Source: Geoglobus sp. (GTDB taxonomy: Archaea > Halobacteriota > Archaeoglobi > Archaeoglobales > Archaeoglobaceae). From it: DNA of 6,674 bases. The position numbers were made by a program, and so were the translations under genes. Below, in pieces: positions 1 to 6,304 of this stretch. Numbering within the stretch: position 1 is the first letter of the stretch; the number at the start of each line of letters is the position of its first letter. The notes below the pieces were generated by a model. The model worked only from the letters and a program-made list of their open reading frames with translations. It did not search any database and was not told the origin of the DNA. The stretch spans positions 1 through 6,674 of the forward strand of contig JALUWC010000502.1 of NCBI GenBank assembly GCA_027019885.1. Direction: 5' to 3'.

Positions 1-1655
1 ACAAGAGAGACAAGCCTCTGCGTCCCACCCCACCCCGGAAAGAGACCGAGATTCAGCTCTGGCAGAGCAAGAAATGCCTTCCTGCTCATAACTCTCAAAT
101 CACAGGCAAGTGCAAGCTCAAATCCACCCCCCAGAGCAGGACCGTTTATTCCTGCTACAACAGGTTTTGAGAGAGTTTCTATCTTTGTGAAGACCTTGTG
201 ACCTTTCTCGCTGAACTCATGCATCACATCAGCCTTTCCCTGAGCGAACACAGCCATGTCCGCACCTCCGCAGAAGTTTCTGCCCTCTCCCGTTATAACT
301 ATGCATCTCACGTTCTCATCTTCCTCAAACATCTCAAGGGCATCGCAGATCTCATCCAGAAACGTTGGATTCAGGGCGTTTGCTCTCTGCGGTCTGCTCA
401 GGACAATGTAGCCTATTCTCTTCTCCTCATCAACTCTCGTTCTCACAAACTCATAAAGTCCCCTTCCATATCTGTAAAACCCCTCACCAGCCTTTCTTCC
501 GAGCTTCCCTGACTCGATCATCTCTATAAGCACGGGATTGGGCCTGTATCTTTCCTCCCCATACTTCGAGTAAAGCTCTTCCAACGTTTTGACTATGTTA
601 TCGATTCCAGCGTCATCTGCCATCCTCAGCAATCCTCTTGGATAATTAAGTCCGTGGATGACTCCAAGATCTATCTCCTCTGCCGTGGCAACTTCTCTTT
701 CAATCAGCCATGCCGCCTCGTTCACAGCGGGAGCAAGAAGCCTCATTACATCGAAATTGGCACCAGCTTTCAATGGAACCTCATTTCTCCTTCCATCACT
801 CCAGTCATAGAATCCCTTACCGCTCTTCTTTCCGAGATGTCCAGCCTTGAAGAGCCTTTCAAAAGGTGGAGCTGGCCTGTAAGACTCGCCAAGGGTCTCG
901 CGGTAGTACTCAAGAACGTGATAGCTCACGTCAATACAACCCCCTCCCAGCAGATCATGAAGCTCAAACAGCCCCATCGGAAGACCCATCTTGTATTTGA
1001 CTGCAGAGTCTATCTCCTCAACACTTCCATCTCCATTCTCAAGTGCCCATGCAGCCTCATTTGCCATTGTGACAAATATTCTGTTGACCACAAATCCCGG
1101 CACATCCTTTCTGACATGGATTATCACTCGATTCATCCTCTTTGAAACCTCTTCTGCAACCTTTATGGCTCTCTCACCTGTGTGCTCTCCGTAAACAATC
1201 TCAATTAACCTCATCACCTTTGGCGGGTTGAAGAAGTGCATTCCGACAAATCGGGATGGATCCTTGAGATACCCGGAGAGCTTTGTCACGCTCAGGGATG
1301 ATGTGTTGGTTGCGATTACTGCATCATCCCTGCAGTATTTCTCAACCTCCTGAAAAACCTTCCCCTTGAGATCCATTATTTCAGGAATCGCCTCTATGAT
1401 CAGATCTGCATCTTTCACAGCCTCCTCCAGATCGACAACAGGTTTTATTCTGGCGAGAACATCTTCAACCTCCTCTTTAAGTCTGCCCTTCCTCTTATCC
1501 CTCTCAAGCCCTTCCTTTATCTTCTCATATCCCCTCTGTACAAATTCCTCCTTTATGTCTCTCAGCGTTACCTCAAAACCTGAAATAGCAGCGAGCTCGG
1601 CGATTGCATGACCCATCGCTCCAGCACCGAGAACACAAATTTTCCTTACCTCCAT
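1..1655 (-). CDS. Bifunctional 3-hydroxyacyl-CoA dehydrogenase / enoyl-CoA hydratase (3' end cut by window edge)
   Basis: The minus strand reads open from an ATG at 1655 to the left edge, giving 551 visible residues with no stop; about 100 C-terminal residues are probably outside. Residues 1-185 form the NAD-binding domain, with the Rossmann motif GAGAMG at 10-15, TNTSSLS at 116-122, and the catalytic pair H140 (in MHFFNPP) and E152 (in LIEIV). Two C-terminal dehydrogenase domains follow, each closing with the usual glycine-rich tail (GKKSGKGFYDW at 275-285, GRKAGEGFYRYG at 386-397). A crotonase domain starts near residue 405, with FCGGADM at 462-468 and GGGFELALACD around E513, plus E533 in LPELNLG; E513 and E533 match the two hydratase glutamates, so both activities look intact. 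The enzyme would hydrate enoyl-CoA and oxidise the 3-hydroxyacyl-CoA with NAD in the cytoplasm. The domain order is the archaeal one, reversed from FadB. It is second in an operon with iorB. Exact substrate is unknown: fatty acyl-CoA, crotonyl-CoA or an aryl-substituted acyl-CoA are all possible. Confidence 0.95.
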   Translation of the reverse strand, partial: MEVRKICVLGAGAMGHAIAELAAISGFEVTLRDIKEEFVQRGYEKIKEGLERDKRKGRLKEEVEDVLARIKPVVDLEEAVKDADLIIEAIPEIMDLKGKVFQEVEKYCRDDAVIATNTSSLSVTKLSGYLKDPSRFVGMHFFNPPKVMRLIEIVYGEHTGERAIKVAEEVSKRMNRVIIHVRKDVPGFVVNRIFVTMANEAAWALENGDGSVEEIDSAVKYKMGLPMGLFELHDLLGGGCIDVSYHVLEYYRETLGESYRPAPPFERLFKAGHLGKKSGKGFYDWSDGRRNEVPLKAGANFDVMRLLAPAVNEAAWLIEREVATAEEIDLGVIHGLNYPRGLLRMADDAGIDNIVKTLEELYSKYGEERYRPNPVLIEMIESGKLGRKAGEGFYRYGRGLYEFVRTRVDEEKRIGYIVLSRPQRANALNPTFLDEICDALEMFEEDENVRCIVITGEGRNFCGGADMAVFAQGKADVMHEFSEKGHKVFTKIETLSKPVVAGINGPALGGGFELALACDLRVMSRKAFLALPELNLGLFPGWGGTQRLVSL

Positions 1656-1659
1656 AACT

Positions 1660-1667
1660 ATCACCTC
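1660..1667 (-). promoter_or_regulatory. Strong Shine-Dalgarno of the dehydrogenase/hydratase gene
   Basis: The minus strand reads GAGGTGAT here, five to four bases before the ATG at 1655. This is a perfect 8-base complement of the conserved archaeal 16S rRNA tail (ATCACCTC). It begins immediately after the TGA stop of iorB (1670-1668), so the downstream gene of this operon has its own ribosome entry signal. It also fixes the ATG at 1655 as the start. Confidence 0.85.
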
Positions 1668-2258
1668 TCAATCCCAGTATTCATAACCGGCTTTTAGCGC
1701 TTTGAGATTTGGCTCAACGAGTTTTTCCGGAAAGAATTCTTTTATCGTTTCCTGTATGACTCCAAGATCAAAAGGCAGATCTATCTTTTTGGCGAGCATT
1801 CCGAGAACAACAACATTCGTCGCCTGAGCTGTTCCAGCATATTTTTCGGCTATGTCGGATGCATTCACAACGCTCACATCGTCTGTAATTTTTTCAAGAG
1901 CCTCGACAACCCTATCGATTTCAGGATACCGGGCAATCCCGGAGGAGACGGTAGGAGGTATTATCGACCTCGTGTTAAGAATTACCTTTGTGCCATCATT
2001 TAAATACTGGGTGTACCTCAGAATCTCAACAGGCTCAAGACTCGCGGCAATATCAGCCCCTCCAAAGGGAATCAATGGGGAATCAACATCACCAAATCTC
2101 ACATGAACCTCAACACTTCCTCCTCTCTGAGCCATTCCGTGGGTTTCAGCAGTGACAACATTAACTCCAGCTTTAAGAGCTGACCTTGCAAGTATTGCCG
2201 AAGTTGTCAAAATCCCCTGTCCACCAACACCTACAAGCAGCACATTTGTTTCGCTCAT
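1668..2258 (-). CDS. iorB: Indolepyruvate:ferredoxin oxidoreductase, beta (small) subunit
   Basis: This encodes a 196-residue protein of the pyruvate/ketoisovalerate oxidoreductase gamma-type domain, close to the usual IorB length of about 190-210. The N-terminal GVGGQG (residues 10-15) and ETHGMAQRGG (38-47) are the family signatures, and ALKAGYEYW ends the protein. With IorA it forms the enzyme that converts aryl pyruvates and CoA to aryl-acetyl-CoA and CO2, reducing ferredoxin; the small subunit carries no FeS motif here, as expected. An in-frame ATG at 2276 would add six residues, but I chose 2258: family members start a few residues before the glycine motif, and a TATA-like element at 2281-2289 lies 26 nt before 2258, matching the leaderless pattern of the other promoters in this window. 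It is first in an operon with the dehydrogenase/hydratase and is transcribed away from iorA. Confidence 0.92.
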   Translation of the reverse strand: MSETNVLLVGVGGQGILTTSAILARSALKAGVNVVTAETHGMAQRGGSVEVHVRFGDVDSPLIPFGGADIAASLEPVEILRYTQYLNDGTKVILNTRSIIPPTVSSGIARYPEIDRVVEALEKITDDVSVVNASDIAEKYAGTAQATNVVVLGMLAKKIDLPFDLGVIQETIKEFFPEKLVEPNLKALKAGYEYWD

Positions 2259-2280
2259 CTTTCCAGAGTTCCACATTAAA

Positions 2281-2291
2281 TTATATGAATT
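2281..2291 (-). promoter_or_regulatory. Probable TATA box of the iorB operon
   Basis: The minus strand reads AATTCATATAA, centred about 26 nt before the ATG at 2258, which would give a leaderless or nearly leaderless mRNA. A second candidate, TTTTAAATA on the minus strand at 2312-2320, would start transcription near 2290 and give a leader of about 32 nt. I cannot choose between them from sequence alone, but the first fits the spacing seen at iorA, nac and speE. Confidence 0.5.
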
Positions 2292-2334
2292 TTACTGAAA
2301 TTGATAGCAGTATTTAAAAGGGCTTTACAATATC

Positions 2335-2348
2335 CAAAAATTTTTATA
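2335..2348 (+). promoter_or_regulatory. Probable BRE/TATA box of iorA
   Basis: CAAAAA followed by TTTTTATA (TATA part 2341-2348) is centred about 27 nt upstream of the iorA ATG at 2372. No Shine-Dalgarno is visible before that ATG, so the transcript is probably leaderless. The element sits in the roughly 113-bp spacer shared with the divergent iorB promoter. Confidence 0.6.
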
Positions 2349-2371
2349 GTTTCATCGAACAATGTTAGAAC

Positions 2372-4252
2372 ATGCTGAAGGATGTTGTTAAGGATTCGCC
2401 TAAGGAAAAGGTGTTTTTGCTCGGAAATGAAGCTATTGCGAGAGGTGCGATTGAAGCTGGAATTGACGTTTACTCAGCCTATCCTGGCACTCCTTCATCC
2501 GAGATTGTGGACACATTGAGTGAGGTCTGCAGACTGCTTAAAGATAGAATGGAGTTCTATCTCGAATACTCCGTTAATGAAAAAGTAGCCTTTGAAGTTG
2601 CTGCCGGTGCATCGCTGGCAGGAAAAAGAGGAATGTGCGGGATGAAGCATGTTGGCGTCAATGTTGCAGCAGATTCCCTTTTCAGCTTTGCGTACATCGG
2701 AGCAAGGGGTGGATTTGTTTTAATTTCTGCCGATGATCCAAGCATGCACTCAAGCCAGAACGAGCAGGATAACAGGTGGTATGGGAAGGCTGCAAAGGTT
2801 CCCGTTATTGAGCCGACAGACCCTCAGGAGGCAAAAGACTTCGTTTTAAAGGCATTTGAAATCTCAGAGAAATTTGGAAGCCCGGTGATTTTCAGAACTG
2901 TGACAAGACTCAATCATGCAAGCGGTATAGTTGAGCTTGGCAAAATTCCTGAGAAAAAGCTTGAAAAGGTGGACTGGGAAAAGAATGCCCAGCAATTTGT
3001 TATGGTTCCTGCAAATGCAAGAAGAAGGAAACCGGTTCTTCTTGAAAAGCTTGAAAAGATAGAGGATTTCTTCAGCAAGTCAAATCTGAACTGGATAGAG
3101 GGTGGTGATTCGAAACAGGGAGTTATTGCAAGTGGAATAAGCTACAGATATGCGAGAGAGGCTTTGAGAAGGCTCAATTCAGATCTGCCATTGTTGAAGC
3201 TCTCAACCACGTTTCCTTTACCAAACAAACTGCTTGAGGATTTCATAGGTCAGCTTGACAGGGTTGCAATTGTTGAAGAGCTTGACCCATTTGTTGAGCT
3301 TCATGTCAGGGCTCTTGCGAAAGAGTATGATGTTGAGATATTCGGGAAGGAAAATGGTTACTTCCCGATGAATTATGAATACAATGTTTCCATCGTGGAA
3401 AAAGGAATTGCCGGAATGCTTGGAAAAAATGCAACATTCGACTACGACTCTGCTTTGAAGAGAGTTGCGGAGACCTCAGCAATAGCTCCGCCAAGACCAC
3501 CTGTCTTCTGTCCGGGATGTCCTCATGCTGCCAGCTATTACGCCCTGAAAAACGTTGCTGGAGAGGAGGCTCTGCCAAGTGACATAGGCTGCTACACTCT
3601 CGGAGTTAACAAGCCCTTTGAAACCGTTGACATAACACTCTGCATGGGTGGCGGTTTCGGCACTGCAAATGGTCTGGCAAGAGTTGTTAAAAATAAAGTA
3701 ATTGCAACAGCGGGAGATTCAACATTCTTCCATGCATCAATTCCAGCATTGATAAATGCGGTTTACAACAAGGCGAATGTTGTTTTCATAGTCCTTGACA
3801 ACTCAACTACAGCCATGACAGGACATCAACCGCATCCCGGAATGGACAAGAGAGGATGTGGAGAGATGCCACACTCGGTGAGAATAGAGGACATCGCAAA
3901 GGGAGCTGGGGTGGAATTTGTTGAGGTTGTCAATCCATACAACCTGAAAAGAATGGAGAAGGCTTTGAATGATGCTTTAAACCATGAGGGAGTTTCAGTA
4001 ATAATTGCAAGACAGCTCTGCGCCATACTCTGGAACAGAGAGAGGAAGAAGAAAGGTGTAAAGATTAAGCCGTTTGTCATAACAGACGAATGCGTGAAAT
4101 GCCTGAAATGCGTCACATCATTTGCATGTCCGGCAATAATGTACGATGGGGAGAACATATGGATTGATGAGGCCATGTGCGCTGGATGTGGTGTTTGCGC
4201 TCAGGTCTGTCCTGTGAATGCGATAAAATCGAGTGCGGTTGTTGCAAAATAA
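2372..4252 (+). CDS. iorA: Indolepyruvate:ferredoxin oxidoreductase, alpha (large) subunit
   Basis: A 626-residue protein of normal IorA length. The N-terminal pyrimidine-binding domain has GNEAIARGA at 18-26, YPGTPSSEI at 37-45 and SVNEKVAFE around E70, which probably contacts the thiamine diphosphate. CPGCPH at 380-385 is typical of IorA. The C-terminal TPP domain has GDS at 448-450 with the partnering Asn at 477 (GDS-x26-N), the Mg/TPP motif. Two [4Fe-4S] ferredoxin motifs close the protein: C574, C577, C580, C586-Pro (five residues before the last Cys, the atypical cluster known from IorA) and C603, C606, C609, C613-Pro (canonical). The subunit decarboxylates aryl pyruvates and passes electrons through its clusters to ferredoxin, working with IorB in the cytoplasm during aromatic amino acid fermentation or oxidation. 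Narrower substrate choice cannot be read from the sequence. It is transcribed alone, divergently from iorB, from what looks like a leaderless promoter. Confidence 0.95.
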   Translation: MLKDVVKDSPKEKVFLLGNEAIARGAIEAGIDVYSAYPGTPSSEIVDTLSEVCRLLKDRMEFYLEYSVNEKVAFEVAAGASLAGKRGMCGMKHVGVNVAADSLFSFAYIGARGGFVLISADDPSMHSSQNEQDNRWYGKAAKVPVIEPTDPQEAKDFVLKAFEISEKFGSPVIFRTVTRLNHASGIVELGKIPEKKLEKVDWEKNAQQFVMVPANARRRKPVLLEKLEKIEDFFSKSNLNWIEGGDSKQGVIASGISYRYAREALRRLNSDLPLLKLSTTFPLPNKLLEDFIGQLDRVAIVEELDPFVELHVRALAKEYDVEIFGKENGYFPMNYEYNVSIVEKGIAGMLGKNATFDYDSALKRVAETSAIAPPRPPVFCPGCPHAASYYALKNVAGEEALPSDIGCYTLGVNKPFETVDITLCMGGGFGTANGLARVVKNKVIATAGDSTFFHASIPALINAVYNKANVVFIVLDNSTTAMTGHQPHPGMDKRGCGEMPHSVRIEDIAKGAGVEFVEVVNPYNLKRMEKALNDALNHEGVSVIIARQLCAILWNRERKKKGVKIKPFVITDECVKCLKCVTSFACPAIMYDGENIWIDEAMCAGCGVCAQVCPVNAIKSSAVVAK

Positions 4253-4253
4253 T

Positions 4254-4280
4254 TTCATTTTATTTATATATTCATATAAA
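4254..4280 (+). terminator. T-rich stretch with AT-only inverted repeat after iorA; possible terminator
   Basis: Immediately after the iorA stop the plus strand is rich in T runs (TTTCATTTTATTTATATA), the kind of tract that ends archaeal transcripts. It runs into a perfect 7-bp inverted repeat, TTTATAT (4263-4269), ATTC loop, ATATAAA (4274-4280). The stem is A/T only and would be weak as an RNA hairpin at high temperature, so termination would depend on the T tract. Alternatively the repeat is a protein-binding site upstream of nac. Confidence 0.35.
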
Positions 4281-4315
4281 ATATTGTTTGGAAAAGTTTT
4301 GGAGAGACCATTACA

Positions 4316-4324
4316 TTTTTAAAA
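4316..4324 (+). promoter_or_regulatory. Probable TATA box of the nac-trmI operon
   Basis: TTTTTAAAA is centred at 4320, 27 nt before the ATG at 4347. There is no Shine-Dalgarno before that ATG, so a leaderless transcript is likely, as at iorA and speE. Confidence 0.6.
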
Positions 4325-4346
4325 TTCAATCCCCAATGCCTGATCA

Positions 4347-4676
4347 ATGATGCCGATGAACCCAAAACAGATGAAAAAGATGATGAAGCAGATGGGTATT
4401 GAAATGGACGAAATTGAGGCTGAGGAAGTGATAATAGTAACAAAGGGAGAGGAATGGGTTTTCAAGAATCCTTCTGTTGTCAGGATAACCGCAAAGGGAG
4501 TTGAGACATTCCAGATTTCAGGAGGCTATGAGATAAAAGAGAGACTTGTGATAAGCGAGGAAGACATTGCACTTGTCATGGAACAGGCTGGTGTGAGCGA
4601 AGAGGAAGCAAGAAAGGCTTTAGAGGAGACGAATGGAGATATTGCCGAAGCTCTTTTGAAGCTGACAGAAGAATGA
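4347..4676 (+). CDS. nac: Nascent polypeptide-associated complex protein (archaeal NAC)
   Basis: A 109-residue protein matching archaeal NAC, which forms a homodimer on the ribosome near the exit tunnel and contacts emerging chains. A Met/Lys-rich N-terminus ([13 protein letters not shown], residues 5-17) leads into the NAC beta-barrel at about 22-66 ([29 protein letters not shown]). A C-terminal UBA domain spans about 70-109 ([19 protein letters not shown], then [11 protein letters not shown]), as in eukaryotic alpha-NAC. The total is within the usual archaeal size. A TGA lies in frame two codons upstream, so the start can only be Met1, Met2 or Met4; the TATA spacing favours Met1 or Met2. 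Its TGA overlaps the ATG of the next gene (ATGA at 4673-4676), indicating co-transcription and translational coupling with the tRNA methyltransferase. Confidence 0.95.
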   Translation: MMPMNPKQMKKMMKQMGIEMDEIEAEEVIIVTKGEEWVFKNPSVVRITAKGVETFQISGGYEIKERLVISEEDIALVMEQAGVSEEEARKALEETNGDIAEALLKLTEE

Positions 4677-5416
4677 AGCCTCCAGTTGTACTGAAATCTG
4701 GAAAAAATCACTATCTTGTTAATGAATTCAGCGGGGAGCTACACACCCACAAGGGAATAATAAAGCTTGAAGAGTTGAAAAACAGAAATTTTGGCGATTC
4801 TGTAAGAACTCATCTTGGTGTTGAGTTCAGAGTTTTGCCATTTAACGCTGCAGATTTCTTCAGGCTTTTCAAAAAAGCACCAACTCCCGTTATGCCGAAA
4901 GACATTGGAGCTGTTATAGCCTATTCAGGACTTCAGCCCGATTCCCTTATTTTTGACGCCGGAACGGGAAGTGGAGTAACCGCTGCATATTTTGCTTACT
5001 TCAACAAGTATGGAGAGGTGGTTACTGTTGAAAAAAGACCAGAATTTGCCAGAGTTGCAAGAGAAAACTTCAAAATGGCAGGATTGAAAAACATACATCA
5101 GATCATTGGAGATGCAGTTCAGATGGCTGATGCGTTCAAAAAAGAATTCGATCTTGTTTTTCTGGATATGAAGGATGATGTTGCAATGATACCAAAGGCA
5201 TTTCAAATGCTCAGAAACTCCGGATTTCTTGCAGTCTACAACCCATACATCGAGCAGACAAAGGCAGTTTATGAGGAGATCCTCAGAACAGGATTCAGAG
5301 ATGTTGAGTCATTTGAGCTTGTCAGAGTAGATCTTGAATTTAAAAGAATTGGAACAAGACAGAGAGTCGGGATATTCCATACTGGATACATTACAATGGG
5401 CAGAAAGATATCTTAG
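4673..5416 (+). CDS. trmI: tRNA (adenine-N1)-methyltransferase, TrmI/Trm61 type
   Basis: A 247-residue Rossmann-fold methyltransferase that resembles archaeal TrmI, which puts m1A at tRNA positions 57/58 and acts as a tetramer. Residues 1-60 form the small N-terminal beta domain ([18 protein letters not shown] at 24-41). [18 protein letters not shown] at 72-89 is characteristic. The SAM-binding motif I is DAGTGSG at 95-101, with the acidic E120 after the second strand and D147 next to the adenine. The C-terminus has HTGYI at 236-240, a TrmI hallmark as I recall it from the Pyrococcus enzyme. Motif IV reads FLDMKDD (163-169) where TrmI proteins usually have a LDLP-like sequence, so the catalytic loop differs. 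It is coupled to nac by an ATGA overlap and has no obvious Shine-Dalgarno of its own. An annotation as L-isoaspartyl methyltransferase-like is a known misnaming for this family and seems less likely. Confidence 0.87.
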   Translation: MKPPVVLKSGKNHYLVNEFSGELHTHKGIIKLEELKNRNFGDSVRTHLGVEFRVLPFNAADFFRLFKKAPTPVMPKDIGAVIAYSGLQPDSLIFDAGTGSGVTAAYFAYFNKYGEVVTVEKRPEFARVARENFKMAGLKNIHQIIGDAVQMADAFKKEFDLVFLDMKDDVAMIPKAFQMLRNSGFLAVYNPYIEQTKAVYEEILRTGFRDVESFELVRVDLEFKRIGTRQRVGIFHTGYITMGRKIS

Positions 5417-6246
5417 CGGTCTCTGTTCTTAACTTCATTCACGATCTTTTTTATCCATTCAGGAAGATAAAAACTTGCATGGTGGATTTCGGGGTTGTAA
5501 TGGACTGTCTCAATATTTCTTTCATAAAACCTCCTTTTCAGTTCTTCGATATCCGGACAGTCCTCAGCATGAATGGCATAGCTCCACAGTCCGAGTGGAT
5601 ATGATGGAACGTAATTGACATAAACCCTGAAATCCATCACTCTGGCTATGTTTTCCAGAACTGTCCTGAAGTAATCGGGTTGAGCAAAAGGTGACTGGCT
5701 TTGGGTTGCAAAGACATCTGAAATTCTTTTACATGCTTCATAAAATTCAGCACTGGAAATGTGCTGGCTGAATGGATTCGGATCTGTTCCATCGACAATC
5801 ACAACATCGAATTTTTCTTTGGCAGAGATCACATAGTCCATGCCATCCTCAACAAGGACTGTTACATTTGCAGTTTCAAAGGCTCCTTCATCAATTCCAA
5901 GATGTTTTCTACAAACATCAATAACATCCCTGTCGAGCTCAACCAGTATGGCTTCATTCGGATTATGCTTCAAAACCTCCCTCAGGCTCCCTCCATCCCC
6001 CCCACCGATAATGAGAACTTTTTCAGGATTTTTATGGGTGAGCATGGGAACGTGCACAAGCATCTCATGATAGAACGCCTCATCCCTCTCTGTTAGCTGA
6101 ATTTTGCCGTCAAGAACAAGCATTTTCCCAAAACTGAATGTTTCAAAGAGCTGAATTCTCTGATATCTGCTGCGAAAATCTGCAATGACCTCCTTTATCC
6201 TGATTTTCAGAGAAACGTCTCCGTAATCCTCCTCAAACCATTCCAT
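5413..6246 (-). CDS. speE: Spermidine synthase-like aminopropyltransferase
   Basis: A 277-residue polyamine aminopropyltransferase of usual family length. It transfers the aminopropyl group of decarboxylated S-adenosylmethionine to a diamine (putrescine) or, in several archaea, to agmatine; the sequence does not settle which. The N-terminal beta domain covers residues 1-60, ending in the family block QLTERDEAFYHEM (50-62). The cofactor loop GGGDGG is at 81-86, with E103 in VELD and D134 in EDGMD as further cofactor ligands. The active-site block DGTDP at 152-156 supplies D152 and D155; families more often have DSTDP. TQSQSP at 181-186 replaces the common QSESP form, and the turn before it (residues 173-180) looks about three residues shorter than typical. 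A TATA box 25 nt before the ATG and no Shine-Dalgarno suggest a leaderless mRNA. Its stop interlocks with that of the methyltransferase gene on the other strand. Confidence 0.92.
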   Translation of the reverse strand: MEWFEEDYGDVSLKIRIKEVIADFRSRYQRIQLFETFSFGKMLVLDGKIQLTERDEAFYHEMLVHVPMLTHKNPEKVLIIGGGDGGSLREVLKHNPNEAILVELDRDVIDVCRKHLGIDEGAFETANVTVLVEDGMDYVISAKEKFDVVIVDGTDPNPFSQHISSAEFYEACKRISDVFATQSQSPFAQPDYFRTVLENIARVMDFRVYVNYVPSYPLGLWSYAIHAEDCPDIEELKRRFYERNIETVHYNPEIHHASFYLPEWIKKIVNEVKNRDR

Positions 6247-6266
6247 GGGGCAAAAAGGAAAAGCAG

Positions 6267-6276
6267 ATTTATAAGG
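6267..6276 (-). promoter_or_regulatory. Probable TATA box of speE
   Basis: The minus strand reads CCTTATAAAT, centred about 25 nt before the speE ATG at 6246. It lies in the 58-bp gap after the transporter stop, so speE can be transcribed on its own even though the transporter gene precedes it on the same strand. No ribosome binding site is seen, which fits a leaderless start. Confidence 0.65.
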
Positions 6277-6304
6277 TTAGCCCCCTCAGATTGGCGACCT
6301 CTCA

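Noticed and set aside
654..1145. Plus-strand open frame of 163 codons (and others at 198-512, 991-1194 and 1366-1611)
   Set aside because: They lie antisense to the dehydrogenase/hydratase gene, whose minus-strand frame carries every family motif without a break. The plus-strand translations have no recognisable domain and no promoter or ribosome site.
2259..2371. Possible riboswitch, small RNA or operator in the divergent iorA/iorB spacer
   Set aside because: Beyond TATA-like elements and the AAAAATTTTT palindrome at 2336-2345, I see no stable hairpin, C/D box pair or longer dyad. The AT-rich DNA is explained by two promoters.
4091..4130. First ferredoxin motif of iorA with five residues before the last cysteine, as a sign of cluster loss
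   Set aside because: IorA proteins are known for an atypical first cluster with a longer final spacing, and all four cysteines and the proline are present, so this is a family trait.
3306..4176. Minus-strand open frames inside iorA (3306-3578, 3826-4176)
   Set aside because: They are shadows of iorA, whose TPP and ferredoxin motifs are read continuously on the plus strand. Their translations show no family features.
4336..4350. Tiny upstream frame ATG CCT GAT CAA TGA whose stop overlaps the nac start
   Set aside because: With the TATA box at 4316-4324 the transcript should begin near 4345, after this ATG, so it is probably not transcribed. Four codons can arise by chance.
5761..6096. Plus-strand open frames inside speE
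   Set aside because: They overlap the conserved GGGDGG and DGTDP region of speE on the minus strand and look like nothing known.
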